Positions 8,803 to 17,897 of a DNA stretch of 64,000 nucleotides are shown here, piece by piece. Made by a program: the position numbers and the translations under genes. The stretch is taken from positions 62,001 through 126,000 of the forward strand of contig NZ_PXYH01000004.1 in NCBI RefSeq assembly GCF_003012795.1. The letters are read 5' to 3'. The stretch comes from Zobellella taiwanensis. Its GTDB lineage: Bacteria > Pseudomonadota > Gammaproteobacteria > Enterobacterales > Aeromonadaceae. Within the stretch, counting starts at the first letter, position 1, and each line of letters opens with the position of its first letter. Under the pieces are notes generated by a model, which was not told where the DNA came from, did no database searches, and saw only the letters and a list, made by a program, of their open reading frames with translations.

Positions 8803-11436
8803 ATGCTGCTATCCATTATTGAACAAGCCGTTCTCCTTCTTGCCCTGGGCTGGCTGCTCTCGGTTAACGTGCGCAAGGGGGCATACCATCCCCGTCTGCT
8901 GGTACTGACGTCCGGTTTCTGGTTCGGCCTTATCGCCATCGTCTGCATGCTGATGCCCTTTACCGTGGCGCCCGGCGTGCTGCTGGACGCGCGCAATGGG
9001 GTGCTGTTTGTGGCCGGCCTGTTTGCCGGTCCGGTCTCTGCGGCCCTGGCGGCATTGCTTGCCGGTCTGTTCCGGGTTTGGCTTGGCGGGGAGGGAGTGG
9101 TGCCCGGCATCATTAATATAGTGCTTTCCCTGCTGCTGGGCCTGGGGGTTCGCCATGCGGTGGATCGGGGATGGATGCAACTGCGCCTGATACCGGTATT
9201 GCCGGCGGTGGTGGCACTACACCTGGCTGTGCTGGGTGCTATTGGCCTGATGATGAGTCCGGAGCTGCGCCCGCAGTTGTTGCACCTGGCCTGGCCTTTC
9301 CTGCTGGTGATGGTGCCGTTGACGCTGATCCTGGTGCAAATCCTCAAGGATGCGGAGCAGCGCCGGCGTGAGCAGCAGGCGTTGAGGGAAAGCGAATCCC
9401 GGCTCAGGGCCATTACCAGCGCCCTGCCGGACCTGATGTTTGTGATGGACGAGGATGGTCGCTACCTGGAGGTGGTGGCGTCCAATCCCGATCTGCTGTA
9501 TGCGGCGGACGGTCAGGTCGTTGGCAAGACGGTTACCGAGTTGTTCGAGCAGGAGCAGGCGGAGGCCTTTCTTGGCTTTATCCGCCGGGCGCTGGGCAGC
9601 CAAACCGGCAGCAGCCTTATCTACCAGCTCGATACCCAGGGGGGCCGGCGTACCTTCGAGAGCCTGGCCCGGGCCATGGAAGTGCCGTTTGCCCACCGGC
9701 GTGCCGTCGTGATCCTGACCCGGGACATTACCCAGCGGGTGAAAAACGAAACCGAGTTGCGCATTGCCGCCGTGGCCTTCGAGACCGTACAGGGCATGCT
9801 GGTAACCGACGAGCACAACCGTATTTTGCGGGTCAACCAGGCCTTTACCGACATTACCGGCTATACCCCGGAGGAGGTTATCGGCCATACCCCCGCCATT
9901 TTCAGTTCGGGGCAGCACGGCCCCGAGTTTTACCGGCAGATGTGGCAGTCGATCACCCAACGGGGCCACTGGCAGGGTGAAATCTACAACAAGCGCAAGT
10001 CCGGCCACCTTTACCCCCAGTGGTTGTCGATCAGCGCGGTGCGCGACGGCAAGGGCCGGATCAGCCACTATGTCGCTTCGATCAGCGACATCACCCAGCG
10101 CAAGAAGGACGCAGAACAAATCAACCACCTGGCTTTTTACGACGCCCTGACCGGCCTGCCCAACCGGCGGCTGCTGGTGGAGCGTATTGGTCAGGTACAG
10201 GCGGCGGGCCACCGCGGCGGTACCCTGGGGGCGCTGATTTTTATTGACCTGGACAACTTCAAGGACATTAACGATCTGTGGGGGCTGCCGGTAGGGGATC
10301 AACTGCTGCAGCAGGCGGCCCAGCGGCTGAACAAGGCCGTGCGTGAAACCGATACCGTTGCCCGCCTGGGCGGCGACGAGTTTGTGGTGTTGCTGGGCGA
10401 GTTGTCCAGCGAGCCGGGGCAGGCGGCCACCCGCCTTGAGCATCTGGCCCACAAGCTGTTGTCGGTGCTGGAGCAGCCCTATGTGCACGAGTCCCATATC
10501 CTGCGCGGCAGTGCCAGCATGGGGCTGGTAACCCTGGCCGATCACAGCCTGTCTGCCGACGAATTGCTGCAGCAGGCGGAACTGGCCATGTACGAGGCCA
10601 AGTCGGCGGGCAAGGGCAAGATCCGCTTTTTCGATCCCGAGATGCAAGAGGCGGTGGCGGAGCGGCTGCGGCTGGAGGAAGACATTATCCGCGGCATGGA
10701 AGCCCGGGAGTTTTGCGTGTATTTCCAGCCCCAGGTGGATCACGACAAGGGCATTATCGGGGCCGAGGCCCTGGTGCGATGGCGTCATCCGCAGCGAGGC
10801 GTACTGGCTCCGGGGGCCTTTATACGGGTGGCCGACGAGGCCGGGCTGATGAACCGTATCGACAGTATTGTGCTGCAGCGGGCCTGTGAACAGATAGCCA
10901 GCTGGTCGCGATTGCCCGCCTTTGCCGACTTTACCGTGTCCATCAACGTCAGCGCGGCCCAGCTGTACCAGCCCGGTTTTATTGATGACGTACTGGAGGT
11001 GATCAAACTGACCGGTGCCGATCCGGCCAGGATCAAGCTGGAACTGACCGAATCCATGCTGCTCAACGACATGCCCAAGGCGATTGAACGCATGCGCATT
11101 CTCAAGTGCCATGGCATTCGTTTTGCTATCGACGACTTCGGTACCGGCTATTCCTCCCTGCATTATCTGCAGCAACTGCCGCTGGATCAGCTCAAAATCG
11201 ACCAGTCCTTTGTGCGAGTGCTACCGGAAGACGAAAACAGCCTCAGCATCATACAGGCGATCACTGCCATGGCCCGCAGCCTCAAGCTGGAGGTCATCGC
11301 CGAAGGCGTGGAAAACCAGGCCCAGCGGGACCTGCTACACGCCAATGGTTGCTCCCTGTATCAGGGGTATCTGTTCTCCCGGCCTGAGCCGGCGGAGGTG
11401 ATTGAGCGCATGATGGGGGCAGAAGAGAGGGCATAA
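8803..11436 (+). CDS. Membrane-bound GGDEF/EAL protein with LytS-like sensor and two PAS domains
   Basis: 877-residue c-di-GMP turnover enzyme. Residues about 1-180 form a multi-helix 5TMR-LYT type membrane sensor (GVLFVAGLFAGPVSAALAAL). Two PAS domains follow, about 195-310 and 320-440; the second has NQAFTDITGYTPEEVIGHTP. The GGDEF motif is intact at 523-527, with an inhibitory I-site RETD at 514-517. The EAL motif is intact at 655-657, and the downstream catalytic elements NVS, ELTES, DDFGTGYSS, KIDQSFV and AEGVE are all present, so both cyclase and phosphodiesterase activity are possible. It is transcribed alone and is divergent from the hydrolase gene. Which activity dominates cannot be told from sequence. 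Confidence 0.92.
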   Translation: MLLSIIEQAVLLLALGWLLSVNVRKGAYHPRLLVLTSGFWFGLIAIVCMLMPFTVAPGVLLDARNGVLFVAGLFAGPVSAALAALLAGLFRVWLGGEGVVPGIINIVLSLLLGLGVRHAVDRGWMQLRLIPVLPAVVALHLAVLGAIGLMMSPELRPQLLHLAWPFLLVMVPLTLILVQILKDAEQRRREQQALRESESRLRAITSALPDLMFVMDEDGRYLEVVASNPDLLYAADGQVVGKTVTELFEQEQAEAFLGFIRRALGSQTGSSLIYQLDTQGGRRTFESLARAMEVPFAHRRAVVILTRDITQRVKNETELRIAAVAFETVQGMLVTDEHNRILRVNQAFTDITGYTPEEVIGHTPAIFSSGQHGPEFYRQMWQSITQRGHWQGEIYNKRKSGHLYPQWLSISAVRDGKGRISHYVASISDITQRKKDAEQINHLAFYDALTGLPNRRLLVERIGQVQAAGHRGGTLGALIFIDLDNFKDINDLWGLPVGDQLLQQAAQRLNKAVRETDTVARLGGDEFVVLLGELSSEPGQAATRLEHLAHKLLSVLEQPYVHESHILRGSASMGLVTLADHSLSADELLQQAELAMYEAKSAGKGKIRFFDPEMQEAVAERLRLEEDIIRGMEAREFCVYFQPQVDHDKGIIGAEALVRWRHPQRGVLAPGAFIRVADEAGLMNRIDSIVLQRACEQIASWSRLPAFADFTVSINVSAAQLYQPGFIDDVLEVIKLTGADPARIKLELTESMLLNDMPKAIERMRILKCHGIRFAIDDFGTGYSSLHYLQQLPLDQLKIDQSFVRVLPEDENSLSIIQAITAMARSLKLEVIAEGVENQAQRDLLHANGCSLYQGYLFSRPEPAEVIERMMGAEERA

Positions 11437-11466
11437 AAAAACCTGCTTCCGGGGAAGCAGGTTTGG
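11435..11466 (+). terminator. Bidirectional terminator between the GGDEF/EAL gene and the YkvI-like gene
   Basis: Stem AAACCTGCTTCC / GGAAGCAGGTTT around a GG-containing loop, preceded by an A-run, which would give U-runs in both directions. It lies between two convergent genes. Confidence 0.85.
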
Positions 11467-11487
11467 TACTGGGCGTGTTTGCCGGTA

Positions 11488-12579
11488 TTAGAACCGGCCG
11501 GCATCTTCCGCCGACAGGGCAGGTTCGCCCGCGGGCAGTACACTGCGCTTGATGGAAGCGTAGAGCAACGCCGCCATCAGCAGCAGGCCGAGGTAGCCGA
11601 ATACCGGATAAAAGATGGACACCAGGCCGGTAAAGCCAACGAAGCTCAGCACGAAGGCCAGGGCCAGGGTCGCCAGGGAAAAGACCTTGAAGCGGCGGGT
11701 TTGCACTTCTGCGAAGCGGGCACCAAACGAGAAGAACATGCTCAGCGCGGTGTTGAAAATCATGCCCAGCAGGATGAAGGAATACAGCAGCCCCAGGGTT
11801 GGCGACAGATCAGAGACGATTTTCAGCATCGGCAGGTCGAATGCCGCCACCACGTCAATTTTCGAGAAAATGGCCATATTGCTCAGCAGGATCAGGATAC
11901 CCACTCCCAGGCCGCCCAGCAGGCCGCCGATGGCTGCCGTTTTCTCGTCCGCCTCGTCGCCGCCCATCAGTATGGCCATGGAACACCCTACTGCGATGTT
12001 GAAGGACACGTAATTCAGGGCCGACATGAACCAGTTGGAGATCACCGGGGTCTGCTCGGCGGCAATGGCGTTCAGCTCGGCCAGGGGAGTCTCGACCGTG
12101 GCCAGGCAATAAATGGACACCGCCACCACGAACAGGATCAGCAAGGGCGTGATGCTGCCGATGATGTTGACCACCCGGCTGACCTTGTTGACCACCGCCA
12201 TGGCTACCAGCAGAGTCATGATCAGAGCGCCGACAAAAAACGGCAGGCCAAACTGCTGGCTGACCGCCGAGCCGCCGCCGGCAATCATCACCACACCGAT
12301 ACCGAACAGGATAAACAGCAGAATATAGTCGATGACCTTGCCGAGGTAGGGGCCGCTGATGCGGTAAATCACGTCCCCGTGGGAGCGTGCCCGGGCACGG
12401 CTGCCGAGGCGGGTCAGGGTCATGCCCATGTAGGAAAACATCAGGGTCGAGACCAGTATGGCCAGTATACCCATCAGACCAAAACTGGTGAAGTATTGCA
12501 GGATTTCCTGCCCGGAGGCGAATCCGGCGCCGATGATGGTGCCGATAAAGGCGCTGGCGATTTGTAGCTGTTTTTTCAT
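11488..12579 (-). CDS. YkvI-like inner-membrane transporter
   Basis: 363-residue polytopic protein with about ten membrane helices and the start MKKQLQIASAFIGTIIGAGF, a pattern shared by amino-acid permease-fold proteins (APC/SSS superfamily) and by the uncharacterised YkvI family (COG3949). The ATG at 12579 has AAGGA ten bases upstream and is preferred to an ATG 22 codons earlier. It is divergent from fsr across a 407-bp A+T-rich region containing an inverted repeat. The substrate is unknown; the gene could be a cation-coupled solute symporter by fold. Confidence 0.75.
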   Translation of the reverse strand: MKKQLQIASAFIGTIIGAGFASGQEILQYFTSFGLMGILAILVSTLMFSYMGMTLTRLGSRARARSHGDVIYRISGPYLGKVIDYILLFILFGIGVVMIAGGGSAVSQQFGLPFFVGALIMTLLVAMAVVNKVSRVVNIIGSITPLLILFVVAVSIYCLATVETPLAELNAIAAEQTPVISNWFMSALNYVSFNIAVGCSMAILMGGDEADEKTAAIGGLLGGLGVGILILLSNMAIFSKIDVVAAFDLPMLKIVSDLSPTLGLLYSFILLGMIFNTALSMFFSFGARFAEVQTRRFKVFSLATLALAFVLSFVGFTGLVSIFYPVFGYLGLLLMAALLYASIKRSVLPAGEPALSAEDAGRF

Positions 12580-12657
12580 GTAATCGGTTCCTTCGGTCAG
12601 CCGGAGGCAAGGTTCTGGCGTACGATCCCTGTACCTGACGACCATGTTTGCAAAGTA

Positions 12658-12678
12658 TTCATTATTTTTATTAATGAA
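12658..12678. promoter_or_regulatory. Inverted repeat upstream of the YkvI-like gene
   Basis: TTCATTA - 7 bases - TAATGAA, a perfect 7-bp arm palindrome about 80 bp upstream of the YkvI-like start codon. It has operator-like geometry; the binding factor is unknown. Confidence 0.4.
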
Positions 12679-12807
12679 TAACCATCTGCTGTGGGATCAG
12701 CAACCCGGATAGTACAGTGGCAAAACAATACTGCAACACGCAGTGGAAGATTAATATTCCTGGCGTGAAGATGATCACATAAAAAATTTAAACATTAAAA
12801 TTTTGTT

Positions 12808-12813
12808 TATAAT
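12808..12813 (+). promoter_or_regulatory. Possible -10 element for fsr
   Basis: TATAAT inside a strongly A+T-rich tract (12781-12840), oriented toward fsr. No good -35 is visible 16-18 bases upstream, so this is a weak assignment. Confidence 0.35.
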
Positions 12814-12986
12814 GCGTTAAATCTTGTTTCTTTGTTATAAGTTTTTGTAATGTAAGACTGCTTGTTTCCAACCAGGTCCGCTATCTCTTTGAGCGGATCG
12901 GTGCGAAACTGCCCTCCGGTATGTGCTGTGCAGGGCCCTATGGCCGGGCGAGCACCTGCCGGCACAGCTGCATCCGGAACCGAGCC

Positions 12987-14195
12987 ATGACCAAAACCGC
13001 CATTTCTGTCAACCCGGCCCTCGCCGGGGAGCAGGCCAGTAATACCTTTTTCGCCGGTATTGTCGGCGCGACTGCCTTCGCCCATCTGCTCAACGACCTG
13101 ATCCAGGCGATGCTGCCAGCCATTTTTCCAATGCTGAAAAGCCAGTTTTCGCTCAGCTTTGGTGAAATCGGTCTGATTGCCATGACCTATCAGCTGACTG
13201 CCGCCCTGCTGCAGCCTTGGGTGGGGTGGTATACCGACCGCCATCCCCAGCCCTACCTGTTGCCCCTGGGCATGGTGGTGACGCTGCTGGGCATTGGATT
13301 GCTGGCCAGCGCCGGCAGCCATGGCATGCTGCTCCTGGCCGCGGCCGTGGTGGGGATTGGCTCTGCCACTTTTCATCCCGAGGCGTCGCGAGTGGCCAGA
13401 ATGGCATCCGGTGGCCGCTTTGGCACAGCCCAGTCCACGTTTCAGGTCGGGGGCAATACCGGCTCGGCGCTGGGACCGTTGCTGACTGCCGCCATTGTCA
13501 TTCCCTACGGGCAACCGGCCATCGCCTGGTTTATGGTGGCGGCACTGATCGCGATAGGGGTGCTGCTGCGCCTGACCGGATGGACGCTGGCGCACGGACA
13601 TACCCAACTGAAGGGGTTGGCTCGCCATCAGCACCGGGGACTGGAGCGTGCCGGTGTCGTGCGCGCCATTGTCGTTATCTGCCTACTGATGTTTGCCAAG
13701 TTCGTATACATTGCCTCTTTTACCAACTATTTCACCTTCTACCTGATGCAAAAATTCGATCTGGCAGTACAGGAAAGCCAGCTGTTTTTGTTTGCTTTTC
13801 TGGCGTCCGTTGCCGTCGGCACCCTGGCCGGGGGACCCGTTGGCGATCGGGTGGGAAGGAAAGCCGTGATCTGGATATCTTTTCTGGGCGTGGTGCCCTT
13901 TGCCCTGGCGCTGCCTTATATGGATCTGTTCTGGACAGCGGTGTTTGCCAGCCTGGCAGGACTGGTGATGTCTTCGGCCTTTGCCGCCCTGGTGGTTTAT
14001 GCCCAGGAAGCGGTGCCGGGCCGGGTTGGCCTGGTATCCGGCCTGATGTTCGGTTTGATGTTCGGGATCGGCGGTATGGGAGCCGCTGGCCTGGGCCAAC
14101 TGGCCGATCAGCACGGCATTTTGTGGGTGTACGGGGTAACTTCTTTTCTGCCACTGCTCGGCCTGGCCACCGCCTTCCTGCCCAAAACCCGTTGA
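12987..14195 (+). CDS. fsr: Fosmidomycin resistance-type MFS efflux transporter
   Basis: Major facilitator superfamily protein of 402 residues, closely resembling E. coli Fsr (406 residues). Twelve helices are expected. Conserved signatures include HLLNDLIQAMLPAIFPML near the N-terminus, FHPEASRVARMASGGRFG, AQSTFQVGGNTGSALGPLL and GGPVGDRVGRKAVIW. Fsr exports fosmidomycin in E. coli; the physiological substrate is not established. The ATG at 12987 has GGAA upstream; an ATG 22 codons earlier gives a non-family extension. The target of fosmidomycin, Dxr, is also encoded in this window at 61952, but the two genes are not linked. Confidence 0.88.
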   Translation: MTKTAISVNPALAGEQASNTFFAGIVGATAFAHLLNDLIQAMLPAIFPMLKSQFSLSFGEIGLIAMTYQLTAALLQPWVGWYTDRHPQPYLLPLGMVVTLLGIGLLASAGSHGMLLLAAAVVGIGSATFHPEASRVARMASGGRFGTAQSTFQVGGNTGSALGPLLTAAIVIPYGQPAIAWFMVAALIAIGVLLRLTGWTLAHGHTQLKGLARHQHRGLERAGVVRAIVVICLLMFAKFVYIASFTNYFTFYLMQKFDLAVQESQLFLFAFLASVAVGTLAGGPVGDRVGRKAVIWISFLGVVPFALALPYMDLFWTAVFASLAGLVMSSAFAALVVYAQEAVPGRVGLVSGLMFGLMFGIGGMGAAGLGQLADQHGILWVYGVTSFLPLLGLATAFLPKTR

Positions 14196-14226
14196 GAGCA
14201 TGGGATTGACGATACGCCGCGTTGGT

Positions 14227-14943
14227 TCAGGTCAGATGGCCAATCAGGCCCGGAGGAAGCAGGCTGTAAAGGTATTCCGGTTGTTTGATGACCAGGGTGC
14301 GACCTTGGTTGGCGATAACATCTATGGCTTCCAGTTGCCTGATCATTCTCGCTGTGGTTTCCGGTGAAATGCCAATAAAGGAAGCGATATCCTTTTTCAT
14401 CATTGGCAGGATAAAAATGTGGTGCGGCAAGTTATTTTTCTTCAGGCGCTCGGACATCCACAGTAAAAAATATGCCAGCTTGGTTTCGGCATTTTCTTTC
14501 ATAAAAATGACATGCATGATGTCGGCGCGGTGTATCTTTCGGCTCAATAACCTCATGGCGAAGGCCCGAATGCTGGGATATTGATCGATTTTTTCATTGA
14601 GGGATTTTTTAGAAATACGGCACACCACCAGTCGGGAAAGAGCCGTCATGATATTGGGTGGTGGCTGAGATTGTTCACGAAGGGTTAGATCACCTAAAAA
14701 ACAACCTGGTCCATAAAAATCGATAACATGGTGATTCGGGTCGGTTATTTTAACATAGCCTGATTTAATAACCAGGATATGCTCTTCGAGACAGCATGCA
14801 TCATTTAGGTTGGTTCTGTTTTTCAGACTCAAGGGGGCGGGCAGTAATGCCTGAAAATCGAGCAACTCTTGACCATTCAGCCCTTGGGGAAAACAACGTG
14901 ATTTTAAAAAACAGTCGGAACAGGTGGTGTTGTATTGGAGCAT
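14227..14943 (-). CDS. Crp/Fnr-family regulator with FNR-type iron-sulfur ligands
   Basis: 238-residue CRP/FNR-family transcription factor. Three N-terminal Cys (8, 11, 17 in CSDCFLKSRC) have exactly the spacing of E. coli FNR C20, C23 and C29. A fourth Cys at 108 in RLVVCRI sits where FNR has C122. This predicts an oxygen-labile [4Fe-4S] sensor. The C-terminal winged helix has a recognition helix GISPETTARMIRQL; the FNR contacts E209 and R213 are kept (E195, R199), while S212 is replaced by Ala. The ATG at 14943 gives the family length, but in-frame ATGs at 15033 and 15084 exist. The gene looks more A+T-rich than its neighbours and faces a chemoreceptor across a perfect FNR box. Confidence 0.85.
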   Translation of the reverse strand: MLQYNTTCSDCFLKSRCFPQGLNGQELLDFQALLPAPLSLKNRTNLNDACCLEEHILVIKSGYVKITDPNHHVIDFYGPGCFLGDLTLREQSQPPPNIMTALSRLVVCRISKKSLNEKIDQYPSIRAFAMRLLSRKIHRADIMHVIFMKENAETKLAYFLLWMSERLKKNNLPHHIFILPMMKKDIASFIGISPETTARMIRQLEAIDVIANQGRTLVIKQPEYLYSLLPPGLIGHLT

Positions 14944-15395
14944 ACCGTGCACTCTTTTTCTTTGTTGTTTGATAAAAATGACGGGGAGGTTGTTAAATGG
15001 GTGTTGTGTCAGGCTATCGTAAACAGTCTCCATGTCAAGGCGAAGGGGCGCCTGTACTGCCAAGAGTTTTTGTATTGCCGGCATGATGCCCTACGACGTG
15101 ACATTTGTTTGAATATCGAACAGATGTTGTAGCCGATACGCGACCGTTGAGAGGAGTGCCCAGTGATACCTTCATCCAGAGAAGACCATTCAGGCATCGA
15201 TAACACAGAGAATAAAGCATTATTAGCTACTGCTAATTGATGGAAATCAAATATTTTTGAAGGCTGATCAACTAGATTGGTTATGCACGAAAGTGTTGTG
15301 ATGAAAGCCATGTAAATCGGTATCAACGGAATGATCTTTATTGTTATTTATTGGCTGGCATTTTGTTGATATTGGATTTTTTGGGGGGGGGATGT
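14944..15395. other. Divergent A+T-rich intergenic region between FNR-like regulator and chemoreceptor
   Basis: About 450 bp, clearly richer in A+T than the rest of the window. It contains the FNR box at 15237-15250 and no convincing gene, although the regulator's frame stays open up to 15084. Confidence 0.6.
15237..15250. promoter_or_regulatory. FNR/ANR box, perfect consensus
   Basis: TTGAT-GGAA-ATCAA, identical to the consensus TTGATNNNNATCAA, between the divergent FNR-type regulator and chemoreceptor genes. At class II spacing a -10-like TAGATT (15273-15278) would serve the chemoreceptor and TATTCT (minus strand, 15214-15209) the regulator. Both -10 assignments are inference. Confidence 0.75.
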
Positions 15396-17018
15396 ATGAT
15401 GAGAAGGTTGAAAATCGCTCAGCGTTCAATGCTGGCATTTGGTTTGATTGGGCTGATCACCCTGGTATTGGGGATGACCGGTATTGTTCAGTTTGAGCGT
15501 ATCGGCCTGGTCGTTGAAACCCTGTCCAGGGTCCGCATGCCGGCAGCCATTACCGTTGGCGAGCTGCGTCGGGATTTTCTGCTGACCCGGCTCTATACCA
15601 TGAATGCCTTGTATGCCGACAGCAGCCAGGCCCGGGAAGCGGCGATGGCACGCCTGGCGGAGCTGGAACAAAATTTTCAGGCCGATCTACAGGAAATGAA
15701 GGACTTTGTTGAATCGGAAGACGGCATACGGTTATTGCAGGCTATTGTCGATCAAAAAGCCGCCTATGACGTACAGCAAAGGCAACTGCAGGCCTACATG
15801 AATCAGGGCCAGATGGACATGGCGCGCCAGTTTCGCCATCAGGGTGTCAATGAGCTGGGGCTGGAAGTCACCGAAAGCCTCAATCAGCTTGGCCGTTACC
15901 AGCAGGGGCGTGCCGATATTGCCGCCGAACAGGCCGACCGAATCCTGTCCTCTTCCACTATGCTGATGATGGTTGCCATTGCCGTGGCTGCTATTGCCGT
16001 TGTGTTGTTTGCCCTGTTGTTCAGTCGCAGCTTGTTGGTACCTATCCGGCAGGCGCTGGAGGCCACCCGTATAATTGCCGACGGCAACCTGACCACCGAA
16101 TTCGGCGACCGGGCCCGGGACGAAATGGGCGAGATGATCCGCGCCCTGGCCCAGATGCAAAGTCAGCTGAAAAAGACCATTTTCGACATCAACGACTCTT
16201 CCAGCCAGCTGGCGTCCACCGCCGAGGAGCTGAGCGTGGTCACCGACCAGTCCACCCGCACCCTGCAACAGCAAAGCGACGAGCTGGAGCAGGCCGCCAC
16301 CGCCGTCAACGAGCTGACCGCGGCGGTGGAAGAGGTGGCCCGCAACGCCGCCGCCACCGCACAAAACTCCGACCTGGCCGACGACAAGGCCCAGGTGGGC
16401 CGCGGCAAGGTCAACCATACCATCGACACCGTGGCCGAGCTGGAGCGGGAGATCACCCAGACCATGCACGGCGTGGAAAGCCTGGCGGCGCGGGTCAAGG
16501 ACATTGGCGGCGTGCTGGACGTGATCCGCGCCATCGCCGAGCAGACCAACCTGCTGGCGCTGAACGCGGCGATAGAAGCGGCCCGGGCCGGGGACTCGGG
16601 GCGCGGTTTCGCGGTGGTGGCCGATGAGGTGCGGGCCCTGGCGCACCGGACCCAGGAGTCGACCAAGGAAATCGAGGCGATGATGCACGCCATCCAGAGC
16701 GACACCAGCACCACGGTGGGCGCCATCAAGAGCAGCACGGAGCGCACCGTGCTGACCCGCCAGATAGCCCAGGAAGCGGGCGAGGCGCTGGAGCAGATAG
16801 CGGCGGCCATCGTGCAGATCAGCGAGCAGAACCAGACCATCGCCAGCGCCGCCGAAGAGCAGGCGACGGTGGCGCGGGAAGTGGACAAGAACCTGGTGAA
16901 CATCCGCGATCTGTCGGTGCAGACCTCGGCCGGGGCCAACCAGACCAGCGCGTCCAGCACCGAGCTGGCACGGCTGGCGGAGCAGCTCAACCAGCTGGTG
17001 AACGAGTTTCGGGTTTAA
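15396..17018 (+). CDS. Methyl-accepting chemotaxis protein
   Basis: 540-residue transmembrane chemoreceptor. The first membrane helix is at about residues 12-33, followed by a periplasmic helical-bundle type sensor of about 150 residues. The second helix is around [20 protein letters not shown]. Then come a HAMP domain and a cytoplasmic signalling domain whose hairpin tip reads [18 protein letters not shown], the most conserved part of the family. The signal it senses is unknown. A run of G just before two adjacent ATGs (15396, 15399) provides the ribosome site. The perfect FNR box upstream suggests expression controlled by oxygen, which would fit an energy- or redox-taxis role (inference). 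Confidence 0.92.
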   Translation: MMRRLKIAQRSMLAFGLIGLITLVLGMTGIVQFERIGLVVETLSRVRMPAAITVGELRRDFLLTRLYTMNALYADSSQAREAAMARLAELEQNFQADLQEMKDFVESEDGIRLLQAIVDQKAAYDVQQRQLQAYMNQGQMDMARQFRHQGVNELGLEVTESLNQLGRYQQGRADIAAEQADRILSSSTMLMMVAIAVAAIAVVLFALLFSRSLLVPIRQALEATRIIADGNLTTEFGDRARDEMGEMIRALAQMQSQLKKTIFDINDSSSQLASTAEELSVVTDQSTRTLQQQSDELEQAATAVNELTAAVEEVARNAAATAQNSDLADDKAQVGRGKVNHTIDTVAELEREITQTMHGVESLAARVKDIGGVLDVIRAIAEQTNLLALNAAIEAARAGDSGRGFAVVADEVRALAHRTQESTKEIEAMMHAIQSDTSTTVGAIKSSTERTVLTRQIAQEAGEALEQIAAAIVQISEQNQTIASAAEEQATVAREVDKNLVNIRDLSVQTSAGANQTSASSTELARLAEQLNQLVNEFRV

Positions 17019-17135
17019 CCTGGCCGGGATGCTTGCTGAGTTTGCTCGCTCGAGTTCAGTACCTTCTCCTGTTAACTCGCCCTGATAGGTTGCAAGCCGG
17101 CGAGTCCAGCCACATCCGGCCGGCGCGGAATGTGC

Positions 17136-17897
17136 TCAAAGTTTATGATAGGGCGCATGCTCGGGCGGTGCGTGGTGCCCGTAGCCGGTGGCGTAGTGAT
17201 GGTAGTGGAGCCCGTGCATGGGATGATATTCCCGTTCGTCCCTGTGATGATGGCGTACAGGATGAGGATGCGCATTTTGCTGCTGGCGATGGTGGCGCAT
17301 TATCCTGTCGGCTATCAGGGAAGCAAAGAGGACCAGCAGGGGAATGGCGGTGACTATCCCGAACTCCAGCATCTTTTCCCGTGGTAGCTGGCGCAGTGGT
17401 TGCGGTTCCCTGCCCAGTTTCCTGCTCCGCTCCAGTAAGGACTGGCCGGTGCGGATTTTTTCCGCCAGCGGACGAGGGCGGGCAGCGGCTTCTGAGCGGG
17501 CAAGCGGTGCGGTAATGCCTTGGTGTACCGAGGTGGGGCGGTATTCGGCCACACTTCTGGGGTAGGCCATCGGGGCGGCGCTTTGGCCGAGGATATGGGG
17601 GGCGGCCGAGGGCCCCTCCGATAGCGGTGCAGGGGCCTGTTTGAAGATGTTGGTGGCGCTATCGGCCGGGGAAGAAGAGGGCGGGCCGGAGGCCGGCAGA
17701 TTGGCCAGGGACAAAGAAGGTAGGCCGGCCGGTTGATGGTGCAGGGAGGCGGGCGGAGCAGTCGGGGCCTGCCCCACCCAATGTTCAAGGCGCTCCCCGA
17801 GAGAGGCCCGGTTTAAATAGGCGGCAAGAAAAATGCTCATCATCAGGACGATAAAGGCACTGAAGGCCAGTTTGCTACGGGACTGGATGATTGACAT
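17136..17897 (-). CDS. His-rich two-helix membrane protein under riboswitch control, function unknown
   Basis: 253 residues, not recognised as a known family. Residues about 10-27 form a membrane helix (FSAFIVLMMSIFLAAYL). Residues about 40-175 are a low-complexity Pro/Ala/Ser-rich linker with a basic end (EKIRTGQSLLERSRKLGRE). A second helix spans about 178-199 (EFGIVTAIPLLVLFASLIA). The last 53 residues hold 16 His, in clusters such as RHHH and HYHHY, which suggests divalent metal binding (inference). The ATG at 17897 follows AAGGGGG nine bases away. A class I c-di-GMP riboswitch lies about 190-280 bases upstream on the same strand, so expression is probably tuned by c-di-GMP. No coding overlap on the other strand looks real. 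Confidence 0.7.
   Translation of the reverse strand: MSIIQSRSKLAFSAFIVLMMSIFLAAYLNRASLGERLEHWVGQAPTAPPASLHHQPAGLPSLSLANLPASGPPSSSPADSATNIFKQAPAPLSEGPSAAPHILGQSAAPMAYPRSVAEYRPTSVHQGITAPLARSEAAARPRPLAEKIRTGQSLLERSRKLGREPQPLRQLPREKMLEFGIVTAIPLLVLFASLIADRIMRHHRQQQNAHPHPVRHHHRDEREYHPMHGLHYHHYATGYGHHAPPEHAPYHKL

Larger units (their letters stand above)
12580..12986. other. Divergent intergenic region, A+T-rich
   Basis: Between the YkvI-like gene and fsr. It holds an inverted repeat at 12658-12678 and a TATAAT at 12808-12813. I see no gene in it; a long antisense frame running from fsr into this region has no coding support. Confidence 0.6.

Noticed and set aside
12807-13634. 275-codon antisense frame over the first half of fsr
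   Set aside because: It mirrors the codon phase of fsr in G+C-rich DNA and has no family resemblance; fsr on the plus strand matches a known protein over its whole length.
17130-17387. Plus-strand frames over the His-rich protein gene
   Set aside because: They are Met/Val/Arg-rich mirrors of His/Pro codons; the riboswitch, ribosome site and membrane helices support the minus strand.
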